Shown one piece after another: positions 43,896 through 51,844 of a stretch of DNA of 64,000 nucleotides; the stretch's first letter is position 1; each line of letters begins with the position of its first letter. Source of the DNA: Pseudanabaena sp. BC1403. Its GTDB lineage: Bacteria > Cyanobacteriota > Cyanobacteriia > Pseudanabaenales > Pseudanabaenaceae. The stretch is from assembly GCF_002914585.1 (NCBI RefSeq), contig NZ_PDDM01000001.1:310001-374000 (forward strand), in the 5' to 3' direction. The position numbers were made by a program, and so were the translations under genes. The notes beneath the pieces are model-generated. The model made no database searches. It saw nothing but the letters and a program-made list of their open reading frames with translations, and was not told where the DNA came from.

Positions 43896-45302
43896 ATGAT
43901 TTCCATCGCCAACGGTTTACGCATTTCGGCAACAAATTTAGATGCTTTAAAAAGCGGGAAAATCGTTGGCGCTTTTTCTAAAACTTTTCTTGCTCTCGAC
44001 AAATGCTTTGCGCTCTATCCCGACATACAAGTCCCAGACTCAGAGACAATAAATGTCGAATTTTGGGCAGAATGTAAAAACTGTGAATCGATTAATAATA
44101 CTTTCCCTTTATCAAATCTTTCAAAGTTCACAGCATTGTCTTTAGAGGAATTAGAAAGAATCTTTCAACAACGCGCAAATATATTTCTATTATCTTTGCG
44201 CGTCTATCAACTACCTAATCCCATTCAAGTTCAACCGCAAGCAACAGGTAATTTTGTTCCTTTATCGGAAGCAGTTACAATTATTAATTGGATACCTATT
44301 CTTAATGATGAGCAGTTTCAAGAGGCTCAAAAACAATTTCAAAGTATAGATTTATCAGTTATTCCCAACGAAATTTCGACTGCTTCAATCATGGCTGAAG
44401 AATTTCTAGAAATAAATCCTAGCTTTCTAGACGGATTTATTGAAGCAGATCCAAATACTACAGTTACTGTAGATTTAGTTGATGAAAATTCAAGTACTCA
44501 AATAGCATATATTGAACAGCCAAATGAGTCTGAATCAGATTGGATAAAAACAATTTCAACTCTAGGCGATCGGAGTATTAAAGAAGATGAAGGCAAAAGC
44601 AATTATCAAGCAGGTACAGATTTTGAAAATATAGTACGAAAAGCATTAGAGTTTTTGGGTTTTAAAGCGGATTATACTCATAAAGGTGGGGCAGGCGGAC
44701 TAGACTTGTTATGTCTAGAACCATATGCTCTATTTGGAGAATGCAAAGCAGGAAAGAAAATCCCCAATGATACAGCTGTACAACTTCTTAACTTAGGAAC
44801 TTTAAGAAGAAGAGATCTATTCCCAAAAGCTGTCAAATTAATAATCGGTGCTGGCAACCCAACTACTCAACTTGAAGATGCAGCAAAAGCTCATGGAATG
44901 GCTATTATTAATGCTGTGACATTACAAAAATTAGTCGAGCTAAAATCTAACCATTCAGGTTCAATTGATTTAATCGAGCTTAGAAAATATTTTGTTGGCG
45001 GTCAGAGTAACCAAGAAATTGACAAATATATTGAAAAAGTAACCAACGAAATGAAATTGCGATCGCATATCGTTAATTTAGTTAAAAGGTGCTTGGAGAC
45101 ATTTAACTCTTCCAATGTCGATTTAAATGCACTTGAGGGAGCCTATCATTTTTCTAATCCCCCTCAAAACTTGTCTAAAGAAGAATTAAAAGAAATGCTG
45201 ATTGAGCTTTCTTCGCCGTTGGTGGGATATTTGGGAAGAGTTGAAGAAGATGGTAAAAAGTGCGATCGCTTTTACTACTTACGAGACTTACCGATAGAAT
45301 AA
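43896..45302 (+). CDS. PD-(D/E)XK nuclease with DUF1802-like N-terminal part, third gene of the cassette
   Basis: A 468-residue protein 28 bp after the ATPase gene. The N-terminal 140 residues resemble DUF1802, including NIFLLSLRVYQLPNPIQV (about 95-112). A restriction-endonuclease-like core lies at 236-350: Glu244 in YQAGTDFENIV, Asp270 in GGAGGLDLL and Glu282/Lys284 in FGECKAGK, the order of an Mrr-like PD-(D/E)XK site. Residues about 385-468 form a helical, probably winged-helix C-terminus ending CDRFYYLRDLPIE. Two HIP1 sites occur only near the 3' end. Partial copies of this 3' end are repeated three times downstream. Together with the ATPase and winged-helix protein it is a candidate DNA-targeting defence module. 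Confidence 0.75.
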   Translation: MISIANGLRISATNLDALKSGKIVGAFSKTFLALDKCFALYPDIQVPDSETINVEFWAECKNCESINNTFPLSNLSKFTALSLEELERIFQQRANIFLLSLRVYQLPNPIQVQPQATGNFVPLSEAVTIINWIPILNDEQFQEAQKQFQSIDLSVIPNEISTASIMAEEFLEINPSFLDGFIEADPNTTVTVDLVDENSSTQIAYIEQPNESESDWIKTISTLGDRSIKEDEGKSNYQAGTDFENIVRKALEFLGFKADYTHKGGAGGLDLLCLEPYALFGECKAGKKIPNDTAVQLLNLGTLRRRDLFPKAVKLIIGAGNPTTQLEDAAKAHGMAIINAVTLQKLVELKSNHSGSIDLIELRKYFVGGQSNQEIDKYIEKVTNEMKLRSHIVNLVKRCLETFNSSNVDLNALEGAYHFSNPPQNLSKEELKEMLIELSSPLVGYLGRVEEDGKKCDRFYYLRDLPIE

Positions 45303-45327
45303 GAAGACTAAAACGAAGAGAAACAAC

Positions 45328-45516
45328 ATGGAAAAAGTAATCATCAAAACTAACATCAAACAACAAGTCAGTGATTTTCAATACTGGCAACAACAAACAC
45401 CCCAAAAACGCCTAGAAACTCTCGAACAAATTCGCCAAGAATATCATCAATACAAATACAATGCTCAACCAAGACTTCAAAGAATTTATACAATTATTAA
45501 ACGACAACCAAGTTAA
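45328..45516 (+). CDS. Small antitoxin-like protein upstream of a nucleotidyltransferase
   Basis: A 62-residue basic protein with the pattern DFQYWQQQTPQKRLETLEQI then QPRLQRIYTIIKR. I recognise this pattern from cyanobacterial genes that directly precede minimal nucleotidyltransferase toxins. The 3' end overlaps the following gene by 56 bp in another frame, as in coupled toxin-antitoxin pairs. Not assigned to a named family. Confidence 0.65.
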   Translation: MEKVIIKTNIKQQVSDFQYWQQQTPQKRLETLEQIRQEYHQYKYNAQPRLQRIYTIIKRQPS

Positions 45517-45898
45517 CTACTTAGTCATTGGCGGCTATGCAGTCGCCATACATGGACATCCACGATACACCAAAGACATCGATATTTGGATAGAAATCAG
45601 CGAAGAAAACTCACAAAGAGTAATTACAGCATTAACAGAATTTGGCTTCGGTAGCTTAGGACTAACTGCCCAAGACTTTCAAGAACCGCATCAAATCATT
45701 CAACTTGGTTATCCACCAAATCGCATTGACTTAATCACCAGTCCAGATGGCATTGACTTCCAGACCTGTTATGAATCGAAAATAGAAGTAATGCTTGACG
45801 ATATAGCCGTTAAATTCATCGATCTTGATAATCTTAAAAGGAACAAACTAGCATCTGGCAGACTGCAAGACTTGGCAGATTTAGAAAATCTCTGCTAA
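45461..45898 (+). CDS. Nucleotidyltransferase toxin-like protein (AbiEii/MNT type)
   Basis: A 145-residue protein with the nucleotidyltransferase signature GGYAVAIHGHPRYTKDIDIW, where the aspartates of KDIDIW bind metal, and a downstream IDLITSPDGIDF. The family includes MNT and AbiEii toxins that add nucleotides to RNA or protein. It overlaps the 62-residue gene. A toxin-antitoxin pair is the best reading. Confidence 0.75.
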   Translation: MLNQDFKEFIQLLNDNQVNYLVIGGYAVAIHGHPRYTKDIDIWIEISEENSQRVITALTEFGFGSLGLTAQDFQEPHQIIQLGYPPNRIDLITSPDGIDFQTCYESKIEVMLDDIAVKFIDLDNLKRNKLASGRLQDLADLENLC

Positions 45899-45916
45899 TT
45901 AGCAATGAATAGGCGC

Positions 45917-46023
45917 TCGCCATTGACGTTTTCTCATTAGCCTAAGATATTTGGGAAGAGAGAAGAGAAGGGTGATGGAGAAAAAGGAGATCGCTTTTAC
46001 TACTTGCGAGACTTACCGATCTA
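45917..46023 (+). pseudogene. Decayed copy 1 of the nuclease 3' end
   Basis: From AAGATATTTGGGAAGAG to GAGACTTACCGATCTAA the sequence copies the last about 80 bases of the nuclease gene (45212-45302). The final frame still reads GDRFYYLRDLPI then stop, but the earlier part is shifted relative to the parent. Confidence 0.8.
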
Positions 46024-46052
46024 AGCCAACTTCACAGTAAGGAGAACAAACA

Positions 46053-46274
46053 ATGAATAATAATCAAGAGCAACTTATCGAAAAGCGCGTAACCTACTCA
46101 TTAGAACTAAAGGGCAAATTCATCCTGATCGAGAACGTTCCTGCGCGTGTCAACGAAGAAACAGGAGAACAATTTTTTGCGCCATCAACTGTGATGTTGC
46201 TACAACAAATTATTTTGGACGGTCAAGAACCAAAGCGTATAATTCAGACACCCGTTTATAGCTATGCTGCCTAA
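46053..46274 (+). CDS. YgiT/MqsA-type antitoxin-like protein without zinc-finger cysteines
   Basis: A 73-residue protein matching the YgiT-type domain after its first CxxC: LIEKRVTYSLELKGKFILIENVPARV, then TGEQFF. The usual N-terminal CPxC is absent and the second cysteine pair region reads VNEETGE, so no zinc can be bound by the normal four cysteines. The end is IIQTPVYSYAA as in antitoxins of this type. AAGGAG precedes the ATG. No toxin of the expected kind is adjacent. Confidence 0.7.
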   Translation: MNNNQEQLIEKRVTYSLELKGKFILIENVPARVNEETGEQFFAPSTVMLLQQIILDGQEPKRIIQTPVYSYAA

Positions 46275-46288
46275 TCTAGAGTTTGATT

Positions 46289-46378
46289 TTTCACCATTGG
46301 TGAGATATTTAGGAAGAGTTAAGGGTGATGGGATAAAAGGCGATCGCTTTTACTAAATGCGAGACTTACCGATAGAAA
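46289..46378 (+). pseudogene. Decayed copy 2 of the nuclease 3' end
   Basis: TTTCACCATTGGTGAGATAT through GACTTACCGATAGAA follows the parent almost codon for codon: SPLVRYLGRVKGDG, then GDRFY, a stop, then RDLPIE. One in-frame TAA replaces the tyrosine or following codon. Confidence 0.85.
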
Positions 46379-46390
46379 AGGAGATATAAC

Positions 46391-46717
46391 ATGACACTCA
46401 AAGAACTACAACCACAACTACTATCCCTAACCCCCGACGAAAAATCTCAAGCAATCCAAATCTTAGTCCAAAGCCTCAGTAACACATGGCAAGGCATCGA
46501 AAAAAATCCCAGAGTCATGGGTGGTGACGCTTGCATTCGTCAAACCCGCATACCCGTATGGCTGCTAGTAAGCCTCCAACACCAAGGCGCAAGCGAAGCC
46601 TACATTCTCGAAGACTATCCCACCCTCTCCGCAACAGACCTAGTAAACGCATGGCGCTACGCCGAAACCCATCCTGATGAGATAGAAGCAGCCATTCATA
46701 GGCAAGAGGCAGCTTAA
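46391..46717 (+). CDS. DUF433 antitoxin
   Basis: A 108-residue protein with DUF433 (VapB45-like) domain: RVMGGDACIRQTRIPVWLLV and LEDYPTLSATDLVNAWRYAETHPDEI. The N-terminal 35 residues (TLKELQPQLLSLTPDEKSQAIQIL) are an extra helical extension. It lies 1 bp before the DUF5615 toxin gene, the classic pairing. AAGGAG precedes ATG. Confidence 0.88.
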   Translation: MTLKELQPQLLSLTPDEKSQAIQILVQSLSNTWQGIEKNPRVMGGDACIRQTRIPVWLLVSLQHQGASEAYILEDYPTLSATDLVNAWRYAETHPDEIEAAIHRQEAA

Positions 46718-46718
46718 A

Positions 46719-47060
46719 ATGGCACGTCTCTACACCGATGAGCAATTCCCCCGAATTGTCGTCAAACTACTACGTGAGCTAGGGCATGATATTTTGACCG
46801 TCCAAGAAGCAGGAAAAGCTAACCAAAGAATCCCTGATGAAGAAGTATTAGCCTTTGCGATAAGTAACAACCGCACCGTATTAACGATTAATCGCAGTGA
46901 CTTCATTCGACTGCATAAACTACAACCTATCCATGCAGGGATAATCGTTTGTACAGAAGACATCAACAGACAAAGACAAGCCACCCAAATTCATGAGGCA
47001 ATTATCAATACAGTAGATCTAACCAACCAACTAATTCGCATAAATCGCCCTAGCAAATAA
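46719..47060 (+). CDS. DUF5615 PIN-like toxin
   Basis: A 113-residue PIN-like protein: LYTDEQFPRIVVKLLRELGHD with the first acidic pair, then VLAFAISNNRTVLTINRSDF with the second. This is the Mut7-C/DUF5615 type that accompanies DUF433 antitoxins. The ATG lies 1 bp after the DUF433 stop codon, so translation is coupled. Confidence 0.88.
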   Translation: MARLYTDEQFPRIVVKLLRELGHDILTVQEAGKANQRIPDEEVLAFAISNNRTVLTINRSDFIRLHKLQPIHAGIIVCTEDINRQRQATQIHEAIINTVDLTNQLIRINRPSK

Positions 47061-47150
47061 AGCTTTCTTCACCAGTTAAGATATTTGGCAAGAGATAAGG
47101 ATAATGCAGGAACAGGCGATCGCTTTTACTACCTGCGAGACTTACCATAA
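47060..47150 (+). pseudogene. Decayed copy 3 of the nuclease 3' end
   Basis: AGCTTTCTTCACCAGTT through GAGACTTACCATAA copies the nuclease 3' end; SSPV, then RYLARDKDN, then TGDRFYYLRDLP and stop are readable in two frames. It begins at the stop codon of the DUF5615 gene. Confidence 0.8.
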
Positions 47151-47181
47151 AAATTTGAACATCCCCCGATGTCGAGTTAGT

Positions 47182-47187
47182 TATAAT
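47182..47187 (+). promoter_or_regulatory. Possible -10 element of the short antitoxin gene
   Basis: TATAAT 28 bp upstream of ATG 47215. A TTGAAC lies 21 bp further upstream, which is too far for a normal -35, so only the -10 is proposed. Confidence 0.35.
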
Positions 47188-47214
47188 ACAGAGAGCATAG
47201 ATTAGGTTCAGCCA

Positions 47215-47391
47215 ATGATTACGGCAATTAAGCAAATTGGAACTGTCGGTAAAGAAGGCAAGATTGAACTTTATACGCCAGAGTTGATTGAGGGTAAGCA
47301 GGTTGAGGTAATTCTATTAGTTAATAATCAGGATGAAACTGAGTACTTACTATCGAATGAGAAAAATCGTAAAAGATTGCTCTATACCTAA
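47215..47391 (+). CDS. Short antitoxin-like protein (orphan)
   Basis: A 58-residue reading frame with ATG at 47215 and TAA at 47389-47391. It reads ITAIKQIGTVGKEGKIELYT, then PELIEGKQVEVILLV and a basic tail KNRKRLLYT. The beta-rich start resembles cyanobacterial antitoxins that precede RelE or PIN toxins. No toxin follows on the same strand; the gene ends overlapping (4 bp) the stop of the convergent VapC-type gene. A possible -10 is upstream. Confidence 0.55.
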   Translation: MITAIKQIGTVGKEGKIELYTPELIEGKQVEVILLVNNQDETEYLLSNEKNRKRLLYT

Positions 47392-47813
47392 GACCAATCT
47401 TCAATTGATAAGTTTGGAATTTGTCCAAAATCTTTTGCATTGCGTGTTATTACAGTGGCGTTGAGAGATAACGCGATCGCGGCAATCCTTAAATCTCTCG
47501 TACCTAAACGCCTAAATTGGTGGCGTAAAATCTCAAACTGATTATAAGCGTTAGTATCAAAACTAAGTCGCTGTATAGTTTGGAAGAAGTCCAAAGATTT
47601 CTCGAATTCTGAATAGGCTAAAAGTAGTCTTGATGACTGGTTAGCTTGGCTATATTTATTAATTTCACTAAGCCATCCTTGACAAATCTCTTCAGCCGTT
47701 ATGACTGAGATAGCAAGGTCATCTGGTTCAGTTTGAAATATGCGATCGCAAACTAGAGTATTTCCTTTGAGAAATAAAGAAGCATGATCGGTATCGAGTA
47801 TCAATAGACTCAA
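47388..47813 (-). CDS. VapC-type PIN-domain toxin
   Basis: A 141-residue PIN protein. It starts LLILDTDHASLFLKGN, with the first metal Asp, then ISVITAEEICQGW with the Glu, and GTRDLRIAAIALSLNATVITRNAKDF with the later Asp. It is a ribonuclease toxin of the VapC family. It overlaps the upstream antitoxin gene by 4 bp (ATGA type). Confidence 0.87.
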   Translation of the reverse strand: MSLLILDTDHASLFLKGNTLVCDRIFQTEPDDLAISVITAEEICQGWLSEINKYSQANQSSRLLLAYSEFEKSLDFFQTIQRLSFDTNAYNQFEILRHQFRRLGTRDLRIAAIALSLNATVITRNAKDFGQIPNLSIEDWS

Positions 47814-48160
47814 GCGATTTTTTCCTCTTGAATTGCTGCCTGAGAATCCAGTTCACGGCGATGAGATTCAATATTGGTTAGTACAGAGTCAAATAGCTGA
47901 CTATTCTTATAAATTCCTGCAAATTTTTGCCAAGGATGTTCTCGTTTAGGAATTTCTAGTTCTAGAGATACGACTTCATTCTCTGATAAGTTTGCAGTAA
48001 TTAATCGATCTAATTCAGAAATAGCTGATTTGCGATCGCTGCAAGTAACGCTATATTCAGGTAGCCCTAATACTCTAGCGCTGACTCTGCCATCTTTTTC
48101 ATTTTTGACTAAGACGTTAATAGAGAGCTTAGTTTGTCCATTAATCAGTTTGGCGTTCAT
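47810..48160 (-). CDS. Antitoxin of the VapC-type toxin
   Basis: I chose ATG 48160 (116 residues, MNAKLINGQTKLSINVLVKN) with AAAGG upstream; another ATG eight codons earlier is possible. The C-terminal HPWQKFAGIYKNSQLFDSVLTNIESHRRELDS is the pattern of antitoxins that block PIN toxins (quoted in part: HPWQKFAGIYKNSQLFDSVL). The N-terminal strand-rich part resembles HicB-like folds. Confidence 0.78.
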   Translation of the reverse strand: MNAKLINGQTKLSINVLVKNEKDGRVSARVLGLPEYSVTCSDRKSAISELDRLITANLSENEVVSLELEIPKREHPWQKFAGIYKNSQLFDSVLTNIESHRRELDSQAAIQEEKIA

Positions 48161-48250
48161 AAAATTTACCTTTGGCGATCGCATATGACGATCTTTATTC
48201 TACGTAACATCAGTTAATAAAAAACTGTTTCCTTATTTTACTCCTAGCCC

Positions 48251-48613
48251 CTACGTGGAAGGGATTCTTATTTTGCTTGGTTGCGCGATGCAATTACCAA
48301 ATACAGGCGTAGGATCTAAGCCTGTAATCAAACGGAAATGCGTTGGAGAAATATGTGGGGCGATTGGCTTATTTTCCCAATCTTTTAAAAGCTCATGCGA
48401 TCGCTCTAGAAAAACAACACCACGAATCAGAGGTGTAACTCGCCAACTTTCGATTAAAACTTCAACAAGCGCTAGTTCGATTTGTGGAGGTGTGTAGGCT
48501 TGTAATAAATCTTCCAAATATTCATCAAAATCTTCATCGTCATTGCCATCTAACTGATAGCTATCGACGATGTACTTTACTCTTTGGCGACTAATCTCTT
48601 CCCATACTTCCAT
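48251..48613 (-). CDS. Conserved hypothetical protein
   Basis: A 120-residue soluble acidic protein beginning MEVWEEISRQRVKYIVDSYQ. It contains an acidic patch (GNDDEDFDEYLEDLL) and EVLIESWRVTPLIRGVVFLE. I do not recognise a domain. It is divergent from sbcC (145 bp apart). It looks real from its codon pattern and length but no function can be offered. Confidence 0.55.
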   Translation of the reverse strand: MEVWEEISRQRVKYIVDSYQLDGNDDEDFDEYLEDLLQAYTPPQIELALVEVLIESWRVTPLIRGVVFLERSHELLKDWENKPIAPHISPTHFRLITGLDPTPVFGNCIAQPSKIRIPST

Positions 48614-48758
48614 AACTCCCTCGGCTTTTAGGCGAAAGTAAAAAGGTGAAAGGCAAAAGTAAAAACTCTGGCATAAGAACCTTTGTTAAATAATACATTA
48701 TTATGATAATTAAATAATAGTTAACATAAACACAGAATAGAGATTCTCACACCCTGCA

Positions 48759-51700
48759 ATGATCCCTCGGAAATTACGATTAATCAATTTCTTGAGCTAT
48801 CAACAATTAGCCTTAGATTTTAGTGGGCTGCATGTTGCTTGCATTTGTGGCGCGAATGGGGCGGGGAAATCATCATTATTAGAAGCGATTTCTTGGGCGA
48901 TTTGGGGTGTAAGCCGCGTGGTAAGCCAAGATGATGTGATTCATGTTGGTTCTAAAGAAGCTCAAGTGGACTTTACATTTATCGCTGGTGGTGAAGTCTA
49001 TCGGGTAATCAGAACAAGATCTCGTAATAGTTCAACCTCTTTAGAATTTCAGGTACAGAGTGAAGGCAAATTTAAATCCCTCACCGAGCGTAAGGTGCAA
49101 TCGACGCAGCAGACAATCATTTCGCATCTAAAAATGGATTACGAGACCTTCGTTAATTCCGCATATTTGCGTCAAGGTCGTGCTGATGAATTTATGCTGA
49201 AGCGTCCTAGCGATCGCAAACAGATTTTAGCGGATATGCTAGCTTTGTCGCAGTATGACGAGCTTGCCGAACGCGCCAAAGACATTGCGCGAACTAGCAA
49301 AGGTGAGTCAGTAGTTTTAGAGAATATGTTGGTACATCTGCGAGAGCAAATTCAAGCAGGAGAGGCGATCGCACCGCAGTTAGAAATTTTGCGATCGCAG
49401 CTAACGGACTTGCAAGCATGGGAATCTCGCGATCGTCACCAATTGCAAATTGTAGAAGAATTGCAAAAAAAATATCAAAATGTGACCCAGCAGCTAACTT
49501 GGCAACAACAACAGCAAGCTTCACTCACCGCTAATTTGTCGCAATCATCACGACAATTAGCCATTCAGCAAAAGCAATTACAGCAATTAGAATCATGTTT
49601 GACAAAGCGATCGCAGATTTTGCAAGATTATGGGCGCTATCAATTACTATCAACTCAAGAATCAGAGCTAGAGCGTAAGTTTCAAAAGTATCAACAACTT
49701 AGTGAGCGACGGGGAGAATTTAGTCATAAGCTTGCGAGTCTGCAAAGTGAACTCAGGGGGCAATTAAGACATTATCAAGCGCAATTAGAGTCTCTAGTAC
49801 AGCAGGAAAGTGACTTAAAAGGGATTCTGAGCCGTACTGGAGAAATCGAAGCTGCGATCGCTGAATTACACAAAGCAAGGGCAGTCTTACAAGAATTTGA
49901 TCGCCTCCACGCTCAATCCACACCGCTAATTCATCGTCATCAAGTTCTCAAGCATCAACTGGAAAGAGAGCAGACCAAACTTGCTGCAAAACTAGAGGAA
50001 TTAGTTGCTAAACGTGAACAGTTATATTTACAAGTCAAGAATCACGATCAATTGTTGATTAATGCTAAAGAGCTAGATCGGCAAATTGTTTTATTACAAA
50101 ATAAACAAGTTTACCAACAACGAGTTCATGAAAAGGGCTTAGAGCGTCGTGATTTTTTGGAACGTTTAAAAACAAGATTGGCAGATAGTGAAGCTGCGTT
50201 TCATAAATTAGAATCAAAAATGCGTCAGTTAACTGTGCCGAATGCACCTTGTCCTCTATGCGATCGCCCTCTAGATGAAGCGCACTGGCAACTGGTGCAG
50301 AAAAAGCATAAACAGGAATCTCGCGATTTGCAAGCTGACATTTGGGTGGTGAAGGAACAGCAAGCGGCTTCTAATTGTGAAATTGAAGTTTTGAGAGAAG
50401 AATATCGTAATTTAAAAAAGGAACTAGCGCCACTTAATGATTTGATTCAGCGCAAAGGAACTTTGCAGGAAAGACTAAAGGCGATCGCTGAGGCTAAACA
50501 AAGGCTAGCGCTAATTGATGCGGAAATTGTGGATTTAGGCGATCGCCTCCAGACGCAAAACTATAGTCGAGAAGCATGGGAGGAGATGGAACTCATCGAT
50601 AAAAATATTTATAAATTTGCTTACGACGAAAAAAATCATGCGCTTGCCCGTGGCGATGTTGAACGTTGGCGTTGGGCAGAAATCAAGCAAACAGAATTAA
50701 AAAATGCTCAGCGTCAAGCCGATAATTTATCTCAAAAAATTCCTGATCTACAAACCAAAATCAACCAATTACAAGATCGCCTTACAAAAAATCTCATTGA
50801 TTTAGAAGTACAGCATGAACTTGAACAATGCGATCGCACTCTGACGCAGTTAGCCTATGAACCTGATCGGCATCAACAACTCCGCGCTCAAAAACAAGAA
50901 CTCACATCGGCGCTCTTGCGTTATCAAGAACTCACCCGCGCCGAGCAGGAATATCCTGAACTTCAGCAACAGGTAAACCATTTACAACAAACTCAAAACG
51001 TTAATCAACAAGAATTACAAAATATCACTGCTCAAATTTCTCAATTACAGTCACAGGTCAAAACCTTACATGGCGATCATGCAATGGAAATTCAATCTTT
51101 GCGACAAAATCTGCAAAACTGGCGATCGCAAATGGATGCTCTCCTCGCTCAAATTGGCAGCCTTCAGCAACAACAACAACAACTAGAGCAAAGTCGCCAA
51201 CGCGAACAAGAAACGCTCTCTCAAATCGAAGTAGCCCGTCAACGCCAACGCATCCACACGGAACTCTATCAAGCCTTTGGTAAAAATGGTATTCAAGCTT
51301 TAATGCTAGAAAATGTACTTCCGCAAATCGAAGTAGAAGCTAATCAAATCCTCGCTCAACTTAGCGATCGCCAATTAAATGTGAGATTTATCACCCAAAA
51401 ATCTGGTAAAAAAAGCGATCGCATTATCGAAACCCTTGACATTGAAATTGCTGATACCAAAGGCACTAGACCCTATGAGACATATTCTGGCGGTGAGGCT
51501 TTTCGGATTAATTTTGCCGTGCGTCTAGCTTTATCTCGCGTGCTTGCCCAGCGCAAAGGTAGCACTTTGCAAACCCTCATTATTGATGAAGGCTTCGGTA
51601 GTCAAGATCAGTTAGGTTGCGATCGCCTTGTCAGTGCGATTAATGCGATCGCGCCAGATTTTGAGTGCATCTTGGTAATTACGCATATGCCACAAATGAA

Positions 51701-51770
51701 GGAAGCCTTTAACACATTGATCGAAGTGTCGAAGGATGAAGAAGGATCAACCGTGCAATTAGTGGGTTAG
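48759..51770 (+). CDS. sbcC: SbcC/Rad50-family exonuclease subunit
   Basis: A 1003-residue SMC-like ATPase. Walker A is CGANGAGKSS at about 29-38, with the Q-loop and SAYLRQGRADEFM near 130. Long coiled coils flank a zinc-hook CPLC in NAPCPLCDRPLDEAHW (about 490-510). The C-terminal lobe has the signature YSGGEAFRINFAVRLALSRV and Walker B LIIDEGFGSQD. With SbcD it opens hairpins and cuts DNA ends. No sbcD lies in the window. A palindrome-rich genome makes this nuclease especially relevant. Confidence 0.92.
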   Translation: MIPRKLRLINFLSYQQLALDFSGLHVACICGANGAGKSSLLEAISWAIWGVSRVVSQDDVIHVGSKEAQVDFTFIAGGEVYRVIRTRSRNSSTSLEFQVQSEGKFKSLTERKVQSTQQTIISHLKMDYETFVNSAYLRQGRADEFMLKRPSDRKQILADMLALSQYDELAERAKDIARTSKGESVVLENMLVHLREQIQAGEAIAPQLEILRSQLTDLQAWESRDRHQLQIVEELQKKYQNVTQQLTWQQQQQASLTANLSQSSRQLAIQQKQLQQLESCLTKRSQILQDYGRYQLLSTQESELERKFQKYQQLSERRGEFSHKLASLQSELRGQLRHYQAQLESLVQQESDLKGILSRTGEIEAAIAELHKARAVLQEFDRLHAQSTPLIHRHQVLKHQLEREQTKLAAKLEELVAKREQLYLQVKNHDQLLINAKELDRQIVLLQNKQVYQQRVHEKGLERRDFLERLKTRLADSEAAFHKLESKMRQLTVPNAPCPLCDRPLDEAHWQLVQKKHKQESRDLQADIWVVKEQQAASNCEIEVLREEYRNLKKELAPLNDLIQRKGTLQERLKAIAEAKQRLALIDAEIVDLGDRLQTQNYSREAWEEMELIDKNIYKFAYDEKNHALARGDVERWRWAEIKQTELKNAQRQADNLSQKIPDLQTKINQLQDRLTKNLIDLEVQHELEQCDRTLTQLAYEPDRHQQLRAQKQELTSALLRYQELTRAEQEYPELQQQVNHLQQTQNVNQQELQNITAQISQLQSQVKTLHGDHAMEIQSLRQNLQNWRSQMDALLAQIGSLQQQQQQLEQSRQREQETLSQIEVARQRQRIHTELYQAFGKNGIQALMLENVLPQIEVEANQILAQLSDRQLNVRFITQKSGKKSDRIIETLDIEIADTKGTRPYETYSGGEAFRINFAVRLALSRVLAQRKGSTLQTLIIDEGFGSQDQLGCDRLVSAINAIAPDFECILVITHMPQMKEAFNTLIEVSKDEEGSTVQLVG

Positions 51771-51788
51771 TTAGAGCGCTTTGCTCTC

Positions 51789-51844
51789 AAACCCAAAATT
51801 CAAAAAAGTGTTGCTTTGCAACACTTTTTTTGAATTTTGGGTTT
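51789..51844. terminator. 26-bp hairpin between sbcC and the glycosyltransferase gene
   Basis: Arms 51789-51814 and 51818-51844 with a one-base bulge, loop TTT closed by TTGC/GCAA and A/T tracts for both directions. It touches the stop codon region of the convergent glycosyltransferase gene (51845). Confidence 0.8.

Noticed and set aside
47215-47813. Short plus-strand antitoxin and VapC-type toxin as one pair
   Set aside because: They are convergent, and the toxin already has its own overlapping upstream antitoxin gene.
41261-51770. Cassette plus sbcC as a Wadjet-like or prophage system
   Set aside because: SbcC has a zinc hook and normal Rad50 layout, is 3.4 kb away on the far side of minus-strand genes, and no phage structural or integrase gene is seen.
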